Shown piece after piece: positions 26,768 to 36,526 of a stretch of 64,000 bases of DNA (position 1 is its first letter; every line of letters starts with the position of its first letter). The notes under the pieces are model-generated. The model saw only the letters and a program-made list of their open reading frames with translations. It had not been told where the DNA came from and searched no databases. The stretch is from Bog-473 sp963770645 (lineage in GTDB: Bacteria > Actinomycetota > Acidimicrobiia > Acidimicrobiales > RAAP-2), in NCBI GenBank assembly GCA_963770645.1, contig CAVYQL010000004.1, positions 248,001 through 312,000 of the forward strand, read 5' to 3'. A program made the position numbers and the translations under genes.

Positions 26768-28736
26768 GTGCATCCCCCAGCACGCAGGATGCGATGGCGG
26801 CGCCGCTCCTTTGGGCGTCCGGACACATCCACGGGGTCGCGCCGCGCCAGCCACCGCGTCCGCGGCAGGCCACCCGTCCGGGCCGCGCTGGCAACGCTCG
26901 TCGCCGTCACCGGGGTCATCGCTTTCGCATCCGTCACGGTCGCCACTGCGCCACCGGCAGCCCCCGCCAACTGGGCGCCGGCCCAGCCGGGCGACTTCCC
27001 CGACCCGAGCGTCCTTCTCTATAACGGCACCTACTACGGATTCTCGACACAGGACTTCGCACCGACTGGCCAGACGATCAACATCCAGATGTCGACGTCG
27101 AGCGACGGGGTGAGTTGGACCCGCCTGAGCGGATGGGACGCGTTGCCCAACCTCCCGTCGTGGGCCGAAGTGGGGAACACCTGGGCCCCGAGCGTCGTCT
27201 ACGACAGCGCGGACCACGACTTCGTCATGTACTACGCGGCGACCGACGCCGCGAGCGGAGAACAGTGCATCGGTCGCGCCACGTCGTTGTTACCGATCGG
27301 GCCCTACACCGACAACAGCAGCTTCCCCGTCGTGTGCCAGAACGGAACGTACCCCTACCCGGTCGTCGACAACGGCAATTTCGGGGGGAGCATCGACCCC
27401 GACGTCTTCACCGACAACTCCGGCTCGTCCTGGTTGATCTGGAAGAGCGACGGCAACCACATCGGTACGAACACCTACATCTGGTCCATACCGCTCTCTG
27501 CGGACTACGAGCCCATCGCCACGGATTCCCCGACGCAGCTCATGACGGCCGACGAGCCGTGGCAGAGCGGGATCGTCGAAGGCCCTGACATGTACGAGAC
27601 ACCGACCACCAACACCTACTACCTCTTCTACTCAGCCAGTCAAGAGGGCACCTCGACGTACGGCATCGGCTGGGCCAGCTGCCACTCGGGCCCTGCCGGC
27701 GCCTGCGCCGAGGAGTCTGGATCCGGCCCGCTCCTCGGCACCCAACCCGGTGTCTCAGGACCGGGTGGGCCCGACGTCTACACCGTGTCAGGCGGGCAGA
27801 CAGTCATGGCTTTCGCCGGCTGGCAGGGCACCACCATCGGCTACCTGAGCTGCGGATTCCGACCCATGTACCTGGCCGACCTGTCCTTCGGCAGCGGCGC
27901 CGACGGCGCGCCCGCTCTCTCGCCCTACGACCCGAACGAGGCGGCCGCAGCCAGCCCCTCGTGCCCGCAGGCGGGGGTCCCCGCGCCCGGGTACTGGCAG
28001 GTGGCCGCGGACGGTGGCGTGTTCACGTTCGGCTCGGCCGGCTTCTACGGTTCCACCGGCTCGATGCGGCTCAACAAGCCCGTCGTCGGCATGGCCATCA
28101 CGCCCGACCAACACGGTTACTGGCTCGTCGCCTCCGACGGCGGCGTGTTCGCCTTCGGTGACGCCGGCTTCTACGGCTCCACTGGGTCCATGGTGCTCAA
28201 CAAACCCATCATCGCCCTGATCCCCACGCTCGACGGACGCGGCTACTGGCTCGTCGCCTCCGACGGCGGCGTGTTCGCCTTCGGTGACGCGCGAGTTCTA
28301 CGGATCCGCCGGCGGTGACAACCTCGCGTACCCCGTCACTGCGGCTGCGCCGTCCTACCTCGGCGGCGGCTACTGGATGGTGGATTCGAACGGTCAGGTC
28401 TTCAGTTACGGCAACGCGCGCTACGAGGGCCAACCGACGTTCGCCCCGGGTGGCTACCGCGTCACGGGCATGGCCTCGACCCGCAGCTCGAACGGGTACT
28501 GGCTGGCCAGTGCGAACGGAAACGTCGCCACCTTCGGCGACGCGGCGAGTTACGGCTCCGAGGTCGGGACCGCGCTGAACGCGCCGATCGTCGGCATGTC
28601 GGCGACCTACGACGGTGACGGCTACTGGCTGCAGGGCGCCGACGGCGGCATCTTCACCTTCGGCGACGCGCCGTTCCTCGGCTCCATGGGCGGCCAGCAC
28701 CTCAACGCGCCGATGGTCGGCATCGCCAGCGACTGA
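26768..28736 (+). pseudogene. GH43-like secreted glycosidase with GYW repeats, frameshifted
   Basis: The first frame (26768 to a stop at 28316) encodes a signal-anchor and then a GH43-type five-bladed propeller: GDFPDPSVLLYNGTYYG with the catalytic Asp, 'IDPDVFTDNSGSSWLIWKSDG', and EGPDMYE with the likely general acid. Three GYW-DGG repeats follow. At 28289-28292 (GACGCGCGAG) one extra base shifts the frame. The continuation (REFYGSAGG...) carries three more repeats to 28736. Restored, the protein has about 655 residues and six repeats, like the protein at 808. The predicted role is cleavage of arabinan or xylan side chains outside the cell. It may be a sequencing indel rather than a dead gene. 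Confidence 0.8.
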
Positions 28737-28764
28737 CGCAGCCCCCCTCCGCCGCCGGTCCCTC

Positions 28765-29217
28765 TTACATCCCGCCGACCATCCCCCGCGCCACGTGCGC
28801 GCCGGTCCGTGTCGCGCGCCATGAGCGCACCACGAGCACGGCGAGCACGAGCGAACTGAGCAGCTCGGCCACGAGCGCCTCGTAGGCCCACCCGGTGACT
28901 ACCGGGAGCTTGAATCCGAAGATGCCGACGGTGTCGGCGAGGATGAACCCGACCATGGTCCCGAGCATCAGCGCCACGCATCCGAGCGCCACCACGACCA
29001 CCCTGGTCGCCACCAGCACCACGGCCAACACGAGCGCCGCCACCGCTTGCACCATGAACAGTGGTCCGAGCGTCGCCACGTGGCGGTAGGCGATGTCCCA
29101 CAGGTGGAGGTGGATCAGCCCGGAGCAGATCATCAAGGCGGCGGCCACCAGCACCGCCGTGAGCGCCACCGCATCGCCCCGACGCCCGGCCACGGTCGCG
29201 CGCAGCCAGCTAGCCAC
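28765..29217 (-). CDS. Four-helix membrane protein
   Basis: This 150-residue protein has four hydrophobic segments (AVALTAVLVAAALMICSGLIHL, PLFMVQAVAALVLAVVLVAT, VVVALGCVALMLGTMVGFIL, ALVAELLSSLVLAVLVV). No family was recognised beyond a generic actinobacterial membrane protein. The GTG at 29217 follows GGGAG and overlaps the end of the sterol-desaturase-like gene by eight bases; a longer start at 29277 is less likely. Confidence 0.72.
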   Translation of the reverse strand: MASWLRATVAGRRGDAVALTAVLVAAALMICSGLIHLHLWDIAYRHVATLGPLFMVQAVAALVLAVVLVATRVVVVALGCVALMLGTMVGFILADTVGIFGFKLPVVTGWAYEALVAELLSSLVLAVLVVRSWRATRTGAHVARGMVGGM

Positions 29218-30223
29218 CGGAGGCTCCCGCCAACACGCGGCGTCCCGCTGCCACGCCGTCGCTCCCCCTGCGTGCACCAGTCCACCACCTGTCCTCGACG
29301 GGCGACCACAGCTGCCGACCCATCGTCAACGCCCAGCCGGCTCCATCCGGATCCTGCTCAACGGGCAACGGCCGGCCCGCCAGGCCCGTCTGGACCGGTG
29401 CCGAACGGGGCTGGGGAAAGACCGCCAGCCCCGCCAGCAGGTCCCAGAGGACGAGGACCGTCGCGAGATTCACGCCACGGCGATCGGTCCGGTCGTGGTG
29501 CAGCCGGTGGTACGCCGGCGTGACGAGCACGTAGCGCAGCGGCCCGAGGCGCCAGTCGACATTGGCGTGGGGCAGCGTGCTGAGCACGACGTAGCCAACG
29601 AGCACCGACGCCGGCACCGCGCCGCCCGTCCCCAAGACGATCAGCGGCACCGCGGCGAGCTGGAAACTCGTGTGCACGAGCGGGTGCGCGCGGAACGCGG
29701 ACAAGATGCTCAATTCCTCCTGCGAGTGATGCAGCGCGTGGTAACGCCAGAACGAGCCGACGCGGTGGTTCAGCAGATGCGAGGCCCAGTTCGCCAGGTC
29801 CATCAACACCACCACGGACACGACCAACGCCCAGCCCGGCAGGACGGCGAGCGGGTGCAGCGTGACGCCGCCGTCGAGCCGCAACACCAGCGATGCCGCA
29901 CCGGTGCCGATGAGCGTGACGGCGGGGACGGCAACGACCACGTAGAGGGCCAGGTAAGCCGCGTCCTGCCGGTGGCCACGTGCGCCGACGGGCCGGCGCT
30001 CGGCTGGCCACAGCCGCTCGAGCACGACAGCGACCGCCACGAGCACGAGCACGGCAGGCCCGACGAGCACGGTGCCCTGGTCGACCATGGCGTGGATCGG
30101 GCCGTCGGGCGCCGAGGCCAAGCTGCGCCAGCCCTCAAGAGCGAGGGCGGCCGAGGCCGCGACGATCGCCCAGCTGCCGAGTGAGCCGCGGCGCATCCGA
30201 CGCATCGCATGCATCTGCTCCAC
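29210..30223 (-). CDS. Sterol desaturase / fatty acid hydroxylase family protein
   Basis: This ~337-residue membrane protein has the three His clusters of the non-heme diiron hydroxylase superfamily: HLLNHR, HALHH and HRLHHD. Several helices come before and between them. It should hydroxylate or desaturate a lipid or carotenoid-like substrate in the membrane. The GTG at 30223 lies after GGGGCGAG, 10 bases beyond the upstream stop; in-frame ATGs follow at 30214 and 30205. It sits between a secreted repeat protein and a small membrane protein in one operon. Confidence 0.87.
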   Translation of the reverse strand: MEQMHAMRRMRRGSLGSWAIVAASAALALEGWRSLASAPDGPIHAMVDQGTVLVGPAVLVLVAVAVVLERLWPAERRPVGARGHRQDAAYLALYVVVAVPAVTLIGTGAASLVLRLDGGVTLHPLAVLPGWALVVSVVVLMDLANWASHLLNHRVGSFWRYHALHHSQEELSILSAFRAHPLVHTSFQLAAVPLIVLGTGGAVPASVLVGYVVLSTLPHANVDWRLGPLRYVLVTPAYHRLHHDRTDRRGVNLATVLVLWDLLAGLAVFPQPRSAPVQTGLAGRPLPVEQDPDGAGWALTMGRQLWSPVEDRWWTGARRGSDGVAAGRRVLAGASGG

Positions 30224-30233
30224 GCTCGCCCCG

Positions 30234-30980
30234 TTAGTACCCGTACCCGCCCGCAGGGGTCGTGGTGGGCGTCGTGGTCGGCGGGGGCGACGTGGTCGGT
30301 GTCGTAGTCGGCGGGGGCGCTGTCGGCGGTGTCGTGGTGGGCGGGGGCGATGTCGGCGGCGGGTTTGTCGGCGGCGGTGCAGTCGACTGCGTCGCCACGG
30401 CCGGCTGCGTGCTCGTGCTGGTGGGCGCGGAGGTGGACGTCGACGAGCTCGCGTGCGCGGCCGTGGCCGCACCGGCCGCCGGAATGCCGCTCTTCAGCAC
30501 GGCGAACCACTCGCCGGCGATCCCCTGCCCCTTGGCCTGCCCCTTCTTCTTGTCGCCCTCGAAGCGATAGAGCGCGACGTTGTGGAACGCGACCTGCCAG
30601 TGTCCGTTGCCGACCTCGATCAGCGAGAGCCCCTTCACGCCCTTGGGGCCCTTGATGTGGGTCCCCTTCGCCGCCAGCAGCGGCGGCCAGACCTTGGCGC
30701 AGGCCCCCGTACACGTCGATCCTCCGGCCGGGTCCTCGGTGAAGCGGTACAGCGTGAGGCCGGACGCCGTGGTGAGCACGGTCCCGATGTGCGACACGCT
30801 GGCCGTCGAGACGGTGATCGTCATGGCGTGAGAGCTGGTCGCACCGGCCGGTACGGCCTGAGCTGTGAGCGCGAGGCTGGTCCCGAACCCGGCGCCCAGC
30901 CCGAGCCCGGCCGTCACCGCAAGGGCAAGCCGAGCCGGCGTTGCGAAGAGGGCGCGTCGCGCCGTTGTTGGTGTCGCCAT
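30234..30980 (-). CDS. Secreted protein with PF03640-type repeats and Pro/Thr tail
   Basis: This 248-residue protein has a signal peptide and then two copies of the 'secreted repeat of unknown function' (LTLYRFTEDPAGGSTCTGACAKVWPPLLA, and NVALYRFEGDKKKGQAKGQ.. with no Cys pair). A ~75-residue low-complexity tail of PPPTTTP units ends in GGYGY. The repeat family is often called lipoprotein_15, but no lipobox is seen here. The tail may span the cell wall. The ATG at 30980 has AAAGGACG upstream. Its gene heads the sterol-desaturase operon. Confidence 0.87.
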   Translation of the reverse strand: MATPTTARRALFATPARLALAVTAGLGLGAGFGTSLALTAQAVPAGATSSHAMTITVSTASVSHIGTVLTTASGLTLYRFTEDPAGGSTCTGACAKVWPPLLAAKGTHIKGPKGVKGLSLIEVGNGHWQVAFHNVALYRFEGDKKKGQAKGQGIAGEWFAVLKSGIPAAGAATAAHASSSTSTSAPTSTSTQPAVATQSTAPPPTNPPPTSPPPTTTPPTAPPPTTTPTTSPPPTTTPTTTPAGGYGY

Positions 30981-31094
30981 GCCGAGTCGTCCTTTCGTCG
31001 CTCCCGAGGAGGTCATACGGTCTGAGGCCGGGCCCGGATTGCGGCGTATCCTGGGTTCGACCCGTTGGGGCGGGCACCACAGGGGAGGCAGGTC

Positions 31095-31688
31095 ATGACA
31101 GGCAGCACCGGCCGGTTCGAGCTGCGGGGCATCAACCATCTCGCCCTCGTGTGCCGCGACATGGAGCAGACAGTCGACTTCTACACCAATGTGCTCGGCA
31201 TGCCGCTGGTCAAGACCATCGCGTTGCCGGCCGGCATGGGTCAGCACTTCTTCTTCGACTGCGGCGGTGGCGACTGCCTCGCCTTCTTTTGGTTCCCCAA
31301 CGCGCCCGACGGCGTACCCGGGATCAGCGCACCCGCAGCGCGTCCGGATCAAGGCGACCTGACGAGCGCCATCGGGTCCATGAACCACGTTGCGTTCGAC
31401 GTGGCGCCCGAGAAGATCGAGGAATATCGCGACCGTCTCCTCGCGGCGGGCATCGACTGCACCGAAATCGCGAATCACGACGACTCCGAATGGGGTATCA
31501 GCGACGCCATGCACTCGGGGGTCTACGTGCGCAGCATCTACTTCCAGGACCCCGACGGCATCCTGCTCGAGTTCGCCTGCTGGATGCGCGAGTTCAACCT
31601 CTCCGACGTCTCGCACACGCCGGCCCGCGCTGCCGGGGCCCACCTGGCGGCCGGGTCCGAGCTCCCCTCCGCGCCGACGCCGGTCTGA
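31095..31688 (+). CDS. VOC family protein, extradiol-dioxygenase-like
   Basis: This 197-residue protein has two VOC half-modules with likely metal ligands His (INHLALVCRD), His (MNHVAFDV) and Glu (GILLEFACW), the 2-His-1-Glu facial triad. 'YFQDPDGILLEFACW' is typical of ring-cleaving dioxygenases and related lyases. GGGGAGGCAGGTC precedes the ATG at 31095, which is better than the GTG at 31065. It is the first of three rightward genes that look like a degradation operon. Confidence 0.85.
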   Translation: MTGSTGRFELRGINHLALVCRDMEQTVDFYTNVLGMPLVKTIALPAGMGQHFFFDCGGGDCLAFFWFPNAPDGVPGISAPAARPDQGDLTSAIGSMNHVAFDVAPEKIEEYRDRLLAAGIDCTEIANHDDSEWGISDAMHSGVYVRSIYFQDPDGILLEFACWMREFNLSDVSHTPARAAGAHLAAGSELPSAPTPV

Positions 31689-31705
31689 TTCGTCCACCCA
31701 CACCG

Positions 31706-32344
31706 ATGCCCCGCCTCCACCAGGTCCCGAAGGACGAAGCCACCGCGCCAATCGTCACCACCATGTACGAGTGGCTCTTCGAGGGACGCGATCCCGTTGC
31801 CGAACCAGGTCGATGGGACGGCACGACGGGTGACTGGTGGACTGTCTTCGCCAACAGCCCCGACATCCTCGATCACTGTGTCAAGGGATTCGGCCTCTAC
31901 CAGTCGCCGACGCGCACGCTCGACCCGAAGCTCCGCGAGCTCGGCCAGATCCGCGCTGGCTGGGCCGCCGGCAGCCAGTTCGTCTTCAGCCAGCACGCCA
32001 AGTCGATGCGCGACCTCGGCACGCCCGAGGCGCAGATCACGCACGTGCCCGCCTGGTCGACGGCCCCCGAGGGCACCTACAACGCCGCCGAGCGCGCCGT
32101 ACTGGCCTACACCGACTGCCTGGTCTACGACCACGGCCGCGTCCCCGACCAGCTCTTCGCAGAGCTGCGCCGCCACCTGGGTGACGTCGCCATCCTCGAG
32201 CTGACCTACATCACCACGCTGTATTTTCAGCACGCCGTGATGTCCAAGGCCCTCCGCACCGAGTTCGACGATCGCGACGATCCTGTCGTCGAGGTGTCCG
32301 GTCCTGAGGGGGCCAGCGCAATGCATCCCGGACCACGTCGGTGA
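31706..32344 (+). CDS. Carboxymuconolactone decarboxylase (AhpD-like) family protein
   Basis: This 212-residue all-helical protein has a CMD/AhpD core (LDPKLRELGQIRAGWAAGSQFVFSQHAKSMRDLG), with the second half 'AERAVLAYTDCLVYDHGRVPDQLFAELRRHLGD'. The CxxC of AhpD peroxidases is absent and replaced by 'SQFVFSQH', so it is not a thiol peroxidase. Members with this form often sit in aromatic or steroid catabolic operons. The stop overlaps the next start (GTGA). Confidence 0.83.
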   Translation: MPRLHQVPKDEATAPIVTTMYEWLFEGRDPVAEPGRWDGTTGDWWTVFANSPDILDHCVKGFGLYQSPTRTLDPKLRELGQIRAGWAAGSQFVFSQHAKSMRDLGTPEAQITHVPAWSTAPEGTYNAAERAVLAYTDCLVYDHGRVPDQLFAELRRHLGDVAILELTYITTLYFQHAVMSKALRTEFDDRDDPVVEVSGPEGASAMHPGPRR

Positions 32345-33315
32345 GGGCGCCTCACACCGTCGTGCCCTCGGACGAGGGCCGTCACGTCCCAGACGCGGAG
32401 GACCTGTGGAACGAGTCGTACTACTGCGACTTCGTCACCAACGACGGCGCACTGGCCGGATGGCTGCGTCTCGGGCTCTACCCCAACCGCGAGGTCGCCT
32501 GGTGGACAGCCTGGGTCATCCGCCCCGGATCCCCCGGCATCTGCTCCGTCGACTACCGGGCCCCCGTGCCACCGGGCGACGCCTTGGTCTCGGAGTCCCC
32601 CATCGACGGCCGCAGCGGCGGGCGTATCGAGATCGAGCTGCGCCGACCACTCGCGGAGTTCCGTCTCGCCGCCCACGTGCCGGGCTCGGCCGTGACCAAC
32701 CCGGCCGACGTCTACGCCAAGGGTGAGCACGATGCCGGTCCGGCCGTCGACCTCGATCTGGACCTCACGTGGACGACGGACGGCTCCGCCTATCACTACG
32801 AGCTCACCACGCGCTACGAGATCCCGTGCACTGTCACCGGCACCGTCACGATCGACGGTGAGACGTTCAGCGTGGACGGGCAGGGCCAGCGCGATCACTC
32901 ATGGGGCGTGCGCGACTGGTGGGCGTTCGGATGGTGTTGGTGCTCCATGCGGCTCGATGACGGCACGCGCCTCCACCTGGCCGACATTCGCATGCCGGGC
33001 ATGCCCGTGTTCTTCGGCTACATCCAGACGCCGGGAAAGGTGAACCCCGTCACCGCACTTAGTGTGACCGAGGAGATCGGCGAGCACGGCTTTCCCACCG
33101 TCGCCCGGGTCGAGATCGCCGCGGCACCCGAGCACGACCTCGGTCTCGACGTGACCCCGGTCGCGTTCGGCCCGGTCCTGCTGCGCGACGACGACCCGGC
33201 CGCGGGCGCCCACCCCCGCACCAGTCGCTTCCCCCGGGCCATGGTGACCTGCCGCAGCGACGACGGCCGCACCGGATCAGGCTGGATCGAGTGGAACCAG
33301 CCTGATCCAATCTGA
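32341..33315 (+). CDS. AttH/hydroxyneurosporene-synthase-like protein
   Basis: This 324-residue protein appears built of two lipocalin-like barrels. The signature is 'GQRDHSWGVRDWW' followed by 'WCWCSMRLDDGTRLHLADIR', shared with DUF7064/7065 and CrtC/AttH-like proteins. Relatives act on hydrophobic substrates or are uncharacterised. The GTG at 32341 overlaps the CMD gene's TGA, so the two are co-translated. No signal peptide. Confidence 0.75.
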   Translation: MRAPHTVVPSDEGRHVPDAEDLWNESYYCDFVTNDGALAGWLRLGLYPNREVAWWTAWVIRPGSPGICSVDYRAPVPPGDALVSESPIDGRSGGRIEIELRRPLAEFRLAAHVPGSAVTNPADVYAKGEHDAGPAVDLDLDLTWTTDGSAYHYELTTRYEIPCTVTGTVTIDGETFSVDGQGQRDHSWGVRDWWAFGWCWCSMRLDDGTRLHLADIRMPGMPVFFGYIQTPGKVNPVTALSVTEEIGEHGFPTVARVEIAAAPEHDLGLDVTPVAFGPVLLRDDDPAAGAHPRTSRFPRAMVTCRSDDGRTGSGWIEWNQPDPI

Positions 33316-33949
33316 TCGCGCCCCGTAGGCCGGCCTCGTCGAACAGCACCGCGGCGGACGAGTGGGTGGCCAAGGCCTTCGATGCGGAGGAGAACCTCGG
33401 CAGCGTGCACATCGAAGGAAAGGTCACGAAGGGCAAGAGCGCGACCGTGCTCGACCTGCTGGTCAACGGCGACGGGGAGGGTGGTGGCGTCTTGGTCCAG
33501 CAGGGCAACGTCATCAAGATCGAACGGGTGGGCGCCATGCTCTACCTCGACGCGCCCAAGAGGTTCTGGTCGACGCATGCCAGCGTGGCCGAGACCAACG
33601 TCTACGGCGGCAAGTGGATCGAGCTCTCCGCGCTCGACTCGAGCTTCGTGTCCTTCGACCAGTTCCTCGACGCGGCCGACTGGTCGACGCCGTCTTCGGG
33701 GGCTACACCGCCCCGTTGACGCTGCGCAAGCCGACGAGGTTCGGTGGCCACAAGGTCGTCGTCGTCAAGGACACGCTCGGCAGCACCGACAAGCGCAGCA
33801 CGGGCCTCATGTACATCGGCACCACCAGCCCCCACTACGTCTACAAGATCGTCGACGACACGCCGGATCAGACGAGCACGCTCGTGTTCAACAACTACGG
33901 CAAGGCCGTTCCTCTCACCGTCCCGCCCGAGCCGATCAAGATCTCCTAA
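33306..33949 (+). pseudogene. Decayed LolA/LppX-like lipoprotein gene
   Basis: The first open frame has no good start codon and begins abruptly with 'SSNSTAADEWVAKAF', the sort of sequence found just after a lipoprotein signal peptide, but no signal peptide remains. It reads 'ENLGSVHIEGKV...' to 'FDQFLDAAD' and shifts frame near 33678. The next frame continues 'LVDAVFGGYTAPLTLR' to 'VPLTVPPEPIKIS'. One base appears lost before CTGGTC. Together they match the single-domain lipid-binding lipoprotein pattern. Both the 5' loss and the frameshift suggest true decay, though a sequencing error could explain the second. Confidence 0.7.
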
Positions 33950-33953
33950 GCCC

Positions 33954-34718
33954 TTACTTGAACATGTCGCCCAGGATCTTGGCGCCGCCGATGCCGGCTG
34001 CGGCACCCTCGGCGCCGTGGTGGTCGTCGCGGTCGGGCATGTACTCGCTGATGACGCCGGCGAGAATCGGCAGCGGCATCGACTGCAGCCAGATGCGACC
34101 CGGGCCCGTCAGCAGGGCGAAGTGGTGCCCGTCGGAGCCCATGTAGCGGTTGGCCATGCCGGGCACCTTCTGCACCGAGAAGGTGACGGAAGCCTGGAAG
34201 AGTCCGGCGTGCCCGGGGTGCACCCGCATCGTCTGGCCGGCGACCAGGTCGTAGACGATCACATCACCCGAGAGGTCGATGAAGGCGCGGCCCGTGCCGC
34301 CGACCTTTTGGAGGATGAAGCCCTCGCCGCCGAAGATGCCGCCGCGGAACGACTGCTGGAATCCCATGGACAGCTCGATCCCCGGCGTGGCCGCCATGAA
34401 GCCGTGCCGGTGGACCATGAACTCGTTGCCGGGGGCCACGTCGATCGGCAGGATGTGACCGGGGAACTTGGAGGCGAAGGCGATCGAGCCGGCGCCGCCT
34501 TGCGCGGTGTACGTCGTCATCATGAAGCTGGCGCCGGAGACGGCGCGCTTGACGGCGCCCATGATGCCTTTGCCGCCCATGCCGCCGCCGGTGTTGGTGG
34601 CCATTTGCACTGCGTCTGACATCCAGCTGAACTCGCCGGCCTCGGACACGACGGACTCGCCGTCGGCGAGCGAGAGCTCGAGCACCGGCATTGTCGTTCC
34701 GTGGATCGTCTCTTCCAT
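33954..34718 (-). CDS. AIM24 / TIGR00266 family protein
   Basis: This 254-residue protein has the family's barrel pattern: 'GESVVSEAGEFSWMSDAVQM', a Gly-rich stretch, 'FPGHILPIDVAPG', 'QKVGGTGRAFIDLSGDV' and 'GPGRIWLQSMPLP' near the end. TIGR00266 proteins are widespread and poorly characterised; the mitochondrial homologue AIM24 affects membrane organisation. A textbook AAGGAGGT precedes the ATG at 34718. Confidence 0.92.
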   Translation of the reverse strand: MEETIHGTTMPVLELSLADGESVVSEAGEFSWMSDAVQMATNTGGGMGGKGIMGAVKRAVSGASFMMTTYTAQGGAGSIAFASKFPGHILPIDVAPGNEFMVHRHGFMAATPGIELSMGFQQSFRGGIFGGEGFILQKVGGTGRAFIDLSGDVIVYDLVAGQTMRVHPGHAGLFQASVTFSVQKVPGMANRYMGSDGHHFALLTGPGRIWLQSMPLPILAGVISEYMPDRDDHHGAEGAAAGIGGAKILGDMFK

Positions 34719-34940
34719 CGTGACCTCCTTTGTCCATCCGTCTCGGTCCGGGAGATTGGGCTGAAGTGCCCCGTCCCCACTCCGCTCGGAACGGTCTTCG
34801 TGTTCGATATCGGGCTTTGCTCTCGGTTCCTTATGTCTTTCGCTCCGCGGATCGCTCCGTAGAGACCCACCCCAGCGTTCTAATCCATCACGACCACCCG
34901 TGCTTGGACTATCCCGCCGGGGCGCAGCCGGTGCCCTCCG

Positions 34941-35774
34941 TCAGGTCGCGGCCGCGCCGCCGGGGAGCTCCACGTCGGCCGGCGGCAGGAACCGGCCGGG
35001 CCCGTGCGCCCCCGAGATCAGGCGCTCGGCCAGCGACACCTCGACGAGGCCGAGGGCAATGCCGAATGCCGCACCCAGGACGAAGTTGGTCACGAACACC
35101 AGGAAGATCGACTCCTTGGGCACCAGGTCCGCGATCAGGACCACGACCTCGTGCTCGAGGGCGAGCGGGATGGTCACCATGGTGAAGACCAGCCAGAAGT
35201 TCGGCCAGACGACGCGCACCGAACGCCGAAAGGCGTCGGGCACCGAGCAGTCGAGCAGGTTGATCAGCGGGCCCACCAGGGCGGTGAGCGTGGCGACGAC
35301 GAGGCCCGGAATGACGAGGAACAGCGCGAAGAAGGCGCTGAGCACGAGGAGGAGCAACTCCGCCAACAGCAGCCGCATCCAGGGCAACGTCGCCAGGACC
35401 CGGCTCACCGGCTGGGGCTTCTGGTTGCGCTCGACCGCGCCCACCAGGCGCTCGAGCATGCCGCTGTAGAAGGTGAGCCCCAGTGTCGAGACGCCGAAGA
35501 ACACGACCCCCGAAATCGACTCCAGCCCCAGATGGTCGACGGCGATCTCGGTGAACCAGGTGCTCTGGAACGCATCGAGGCCGAAGATCACCAGGGCGGG
35601 GACGATGACACGGCCCGGCTCGAGCCGGGCCGTCCTCCAGGCCATGGACAGCAGCTCGAGGGGATGCAGCGGATGGCGGTCGGGATGGTGACGCCGGACA
35701 GGCGGGCTCGAGCGGTCGTAGGGGCCCACCAGGTCGTCGAGGTCCGCCGTCGCGTCCTCGTCGGACCCGCTCAT
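34941..35774 (-). CDS. Multi-helix membrane protein
   Basis: This 277-residue protein has a charged N-terminus with a His/Arg/Pro-rich stretch and then about six hydrophobic segments, including VIVPALVIFGLDAFQSTWF and LLLAELLLLVLSAFFALFLVIPGLV. Its pattern resembles the 'glycerophosphoryl diester phosphodiesterase membrane domain'-like or DUF975-like families, but I cannot assign one. The ATG at 35774 overlaps the methyltransferase stop (ATGA). Confidence 0.75.
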   Translation of the reverse strand: MSGSDEDATADLDDLVGPYDRSSPPVRRHHPDRHPLHPLELLSMAWRTARLEPGRVIVPALVIFGLDAFQSTWFTEIAVDHLGLESISGVVFFGVSTLGLTFYSGMLERLVGAVERNQKPQPVSRVLATLPWMRLLLAELLLLVLSAFFALFLVIPGLVVATLTALVGPLINLLDCSVPDAFRRSVRVVWPNFWLVFTMVTIPLALEHEVVVLIADLVPKESIFLVFVTNFVLGAAFGIALGLVEVSLAERLISGAHGPGRFLPPADVELPGGAAAT

Positions 35775-36472
35775 GCGGGCAGAAAACCGTCGCCCACGAA
35801 GTCGAAGAGCTTCGCCGCCGGATCGAAGGCCGATGGCTCCCCGGCGAAGCGGTGCCGGCCGACCCCGAGCACGAAGCCGTCGGGATCCTCGAAGGCCACC
35901 TCCTCGAACCCGGCTGCGGCGAAATCGGCCCGGATGGACGGGGTGGCGTCGGGTGGGCGGCGGTGCCGGGTCCAGATCACCTCGGACCCCCGACGACAGA
36001 ATCCCCGGAGCCCCTCGATGGTGCGGGTGATGTCCGCCGAACTGATGTTCCCGAACACACCGCACACCAGCACCAGGTCGGCCGGAACCTGGGGCTCGTA
36101 CCAGCGGCACAGTGAGGCGTCCCCCTCCACCGTCTGCACCTGGTCGGCCACGCCCGATGACGCGGCCCGGTCGCGGGCGAAGGCGACCAGTCCCGGATCG
36201 AGCTCGACGAGCAGGGCCGAGACCTCGGCCCGCCGCGGATGGGTCGCCACCACGTCGATGACGTCGCGCCCCTGCCCAGCACACATGCTCACGATCCGGA
36301 TCGGTCCCCGGTGCGCGGAGGGCACCCGGTCGAGGAAGTCCCGGGCCATCCCCTGCACCAGCGCCAGCCGGAGCGACAATGGCGAGTCGGGGTTCTCGTA
36401 GGCCGCGTGCCAGCGCACCCAGTGCGAATCGTCAGACCGCGAGCCCGCTTGTGGATGGTCCCCGAGGGCCAT
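35771..36472 (-). CDS. Class I SAM-dependent methyltransferase-like protein
   Basis: This 233-residue protein has the SAM-binding motif IVSMCAGQGRDVIDVV near residue 60, an acidic loop 'LLVELDPGLVAFARDRA', 'VEGDAS' and 'ADLVLVCGVFGNIS'. The family is a class I methyltransferase of unknown substrate. The ATG at 36472 is chosen; the longer frame upstream overlaps the divergent adenine-methylase gene. It is coupled to the membrane protein downstream. Confidence 0.85.
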   Translation of the reverse strand: MALGDHPQAGSRSDDSHWVRWHAAYENPDSPLSLRLALVQGMARDFLDRVPSAHRGPIRIVSMCAGQGRDVIDVVATHPRRAEVSALLVELDPGLVAFARDRAASSGVADQVQTVEGDASLCRWYEPQVPADLVLVCGVFGNISSADITRTIEGLRGFCRRGSEVIWTRHRRPPDATPSIRADFAAAGFEEVAFEDPDGFVLGVGRHRFAGEPSAFDPAAKLFDFVGDGFLPA

Positions 36473-36526
36473 GACGGCCCATCGTAGGGTGGGCTGCGTG
36501 ACCGCCCCGACCGGGCACGCTCGGCT

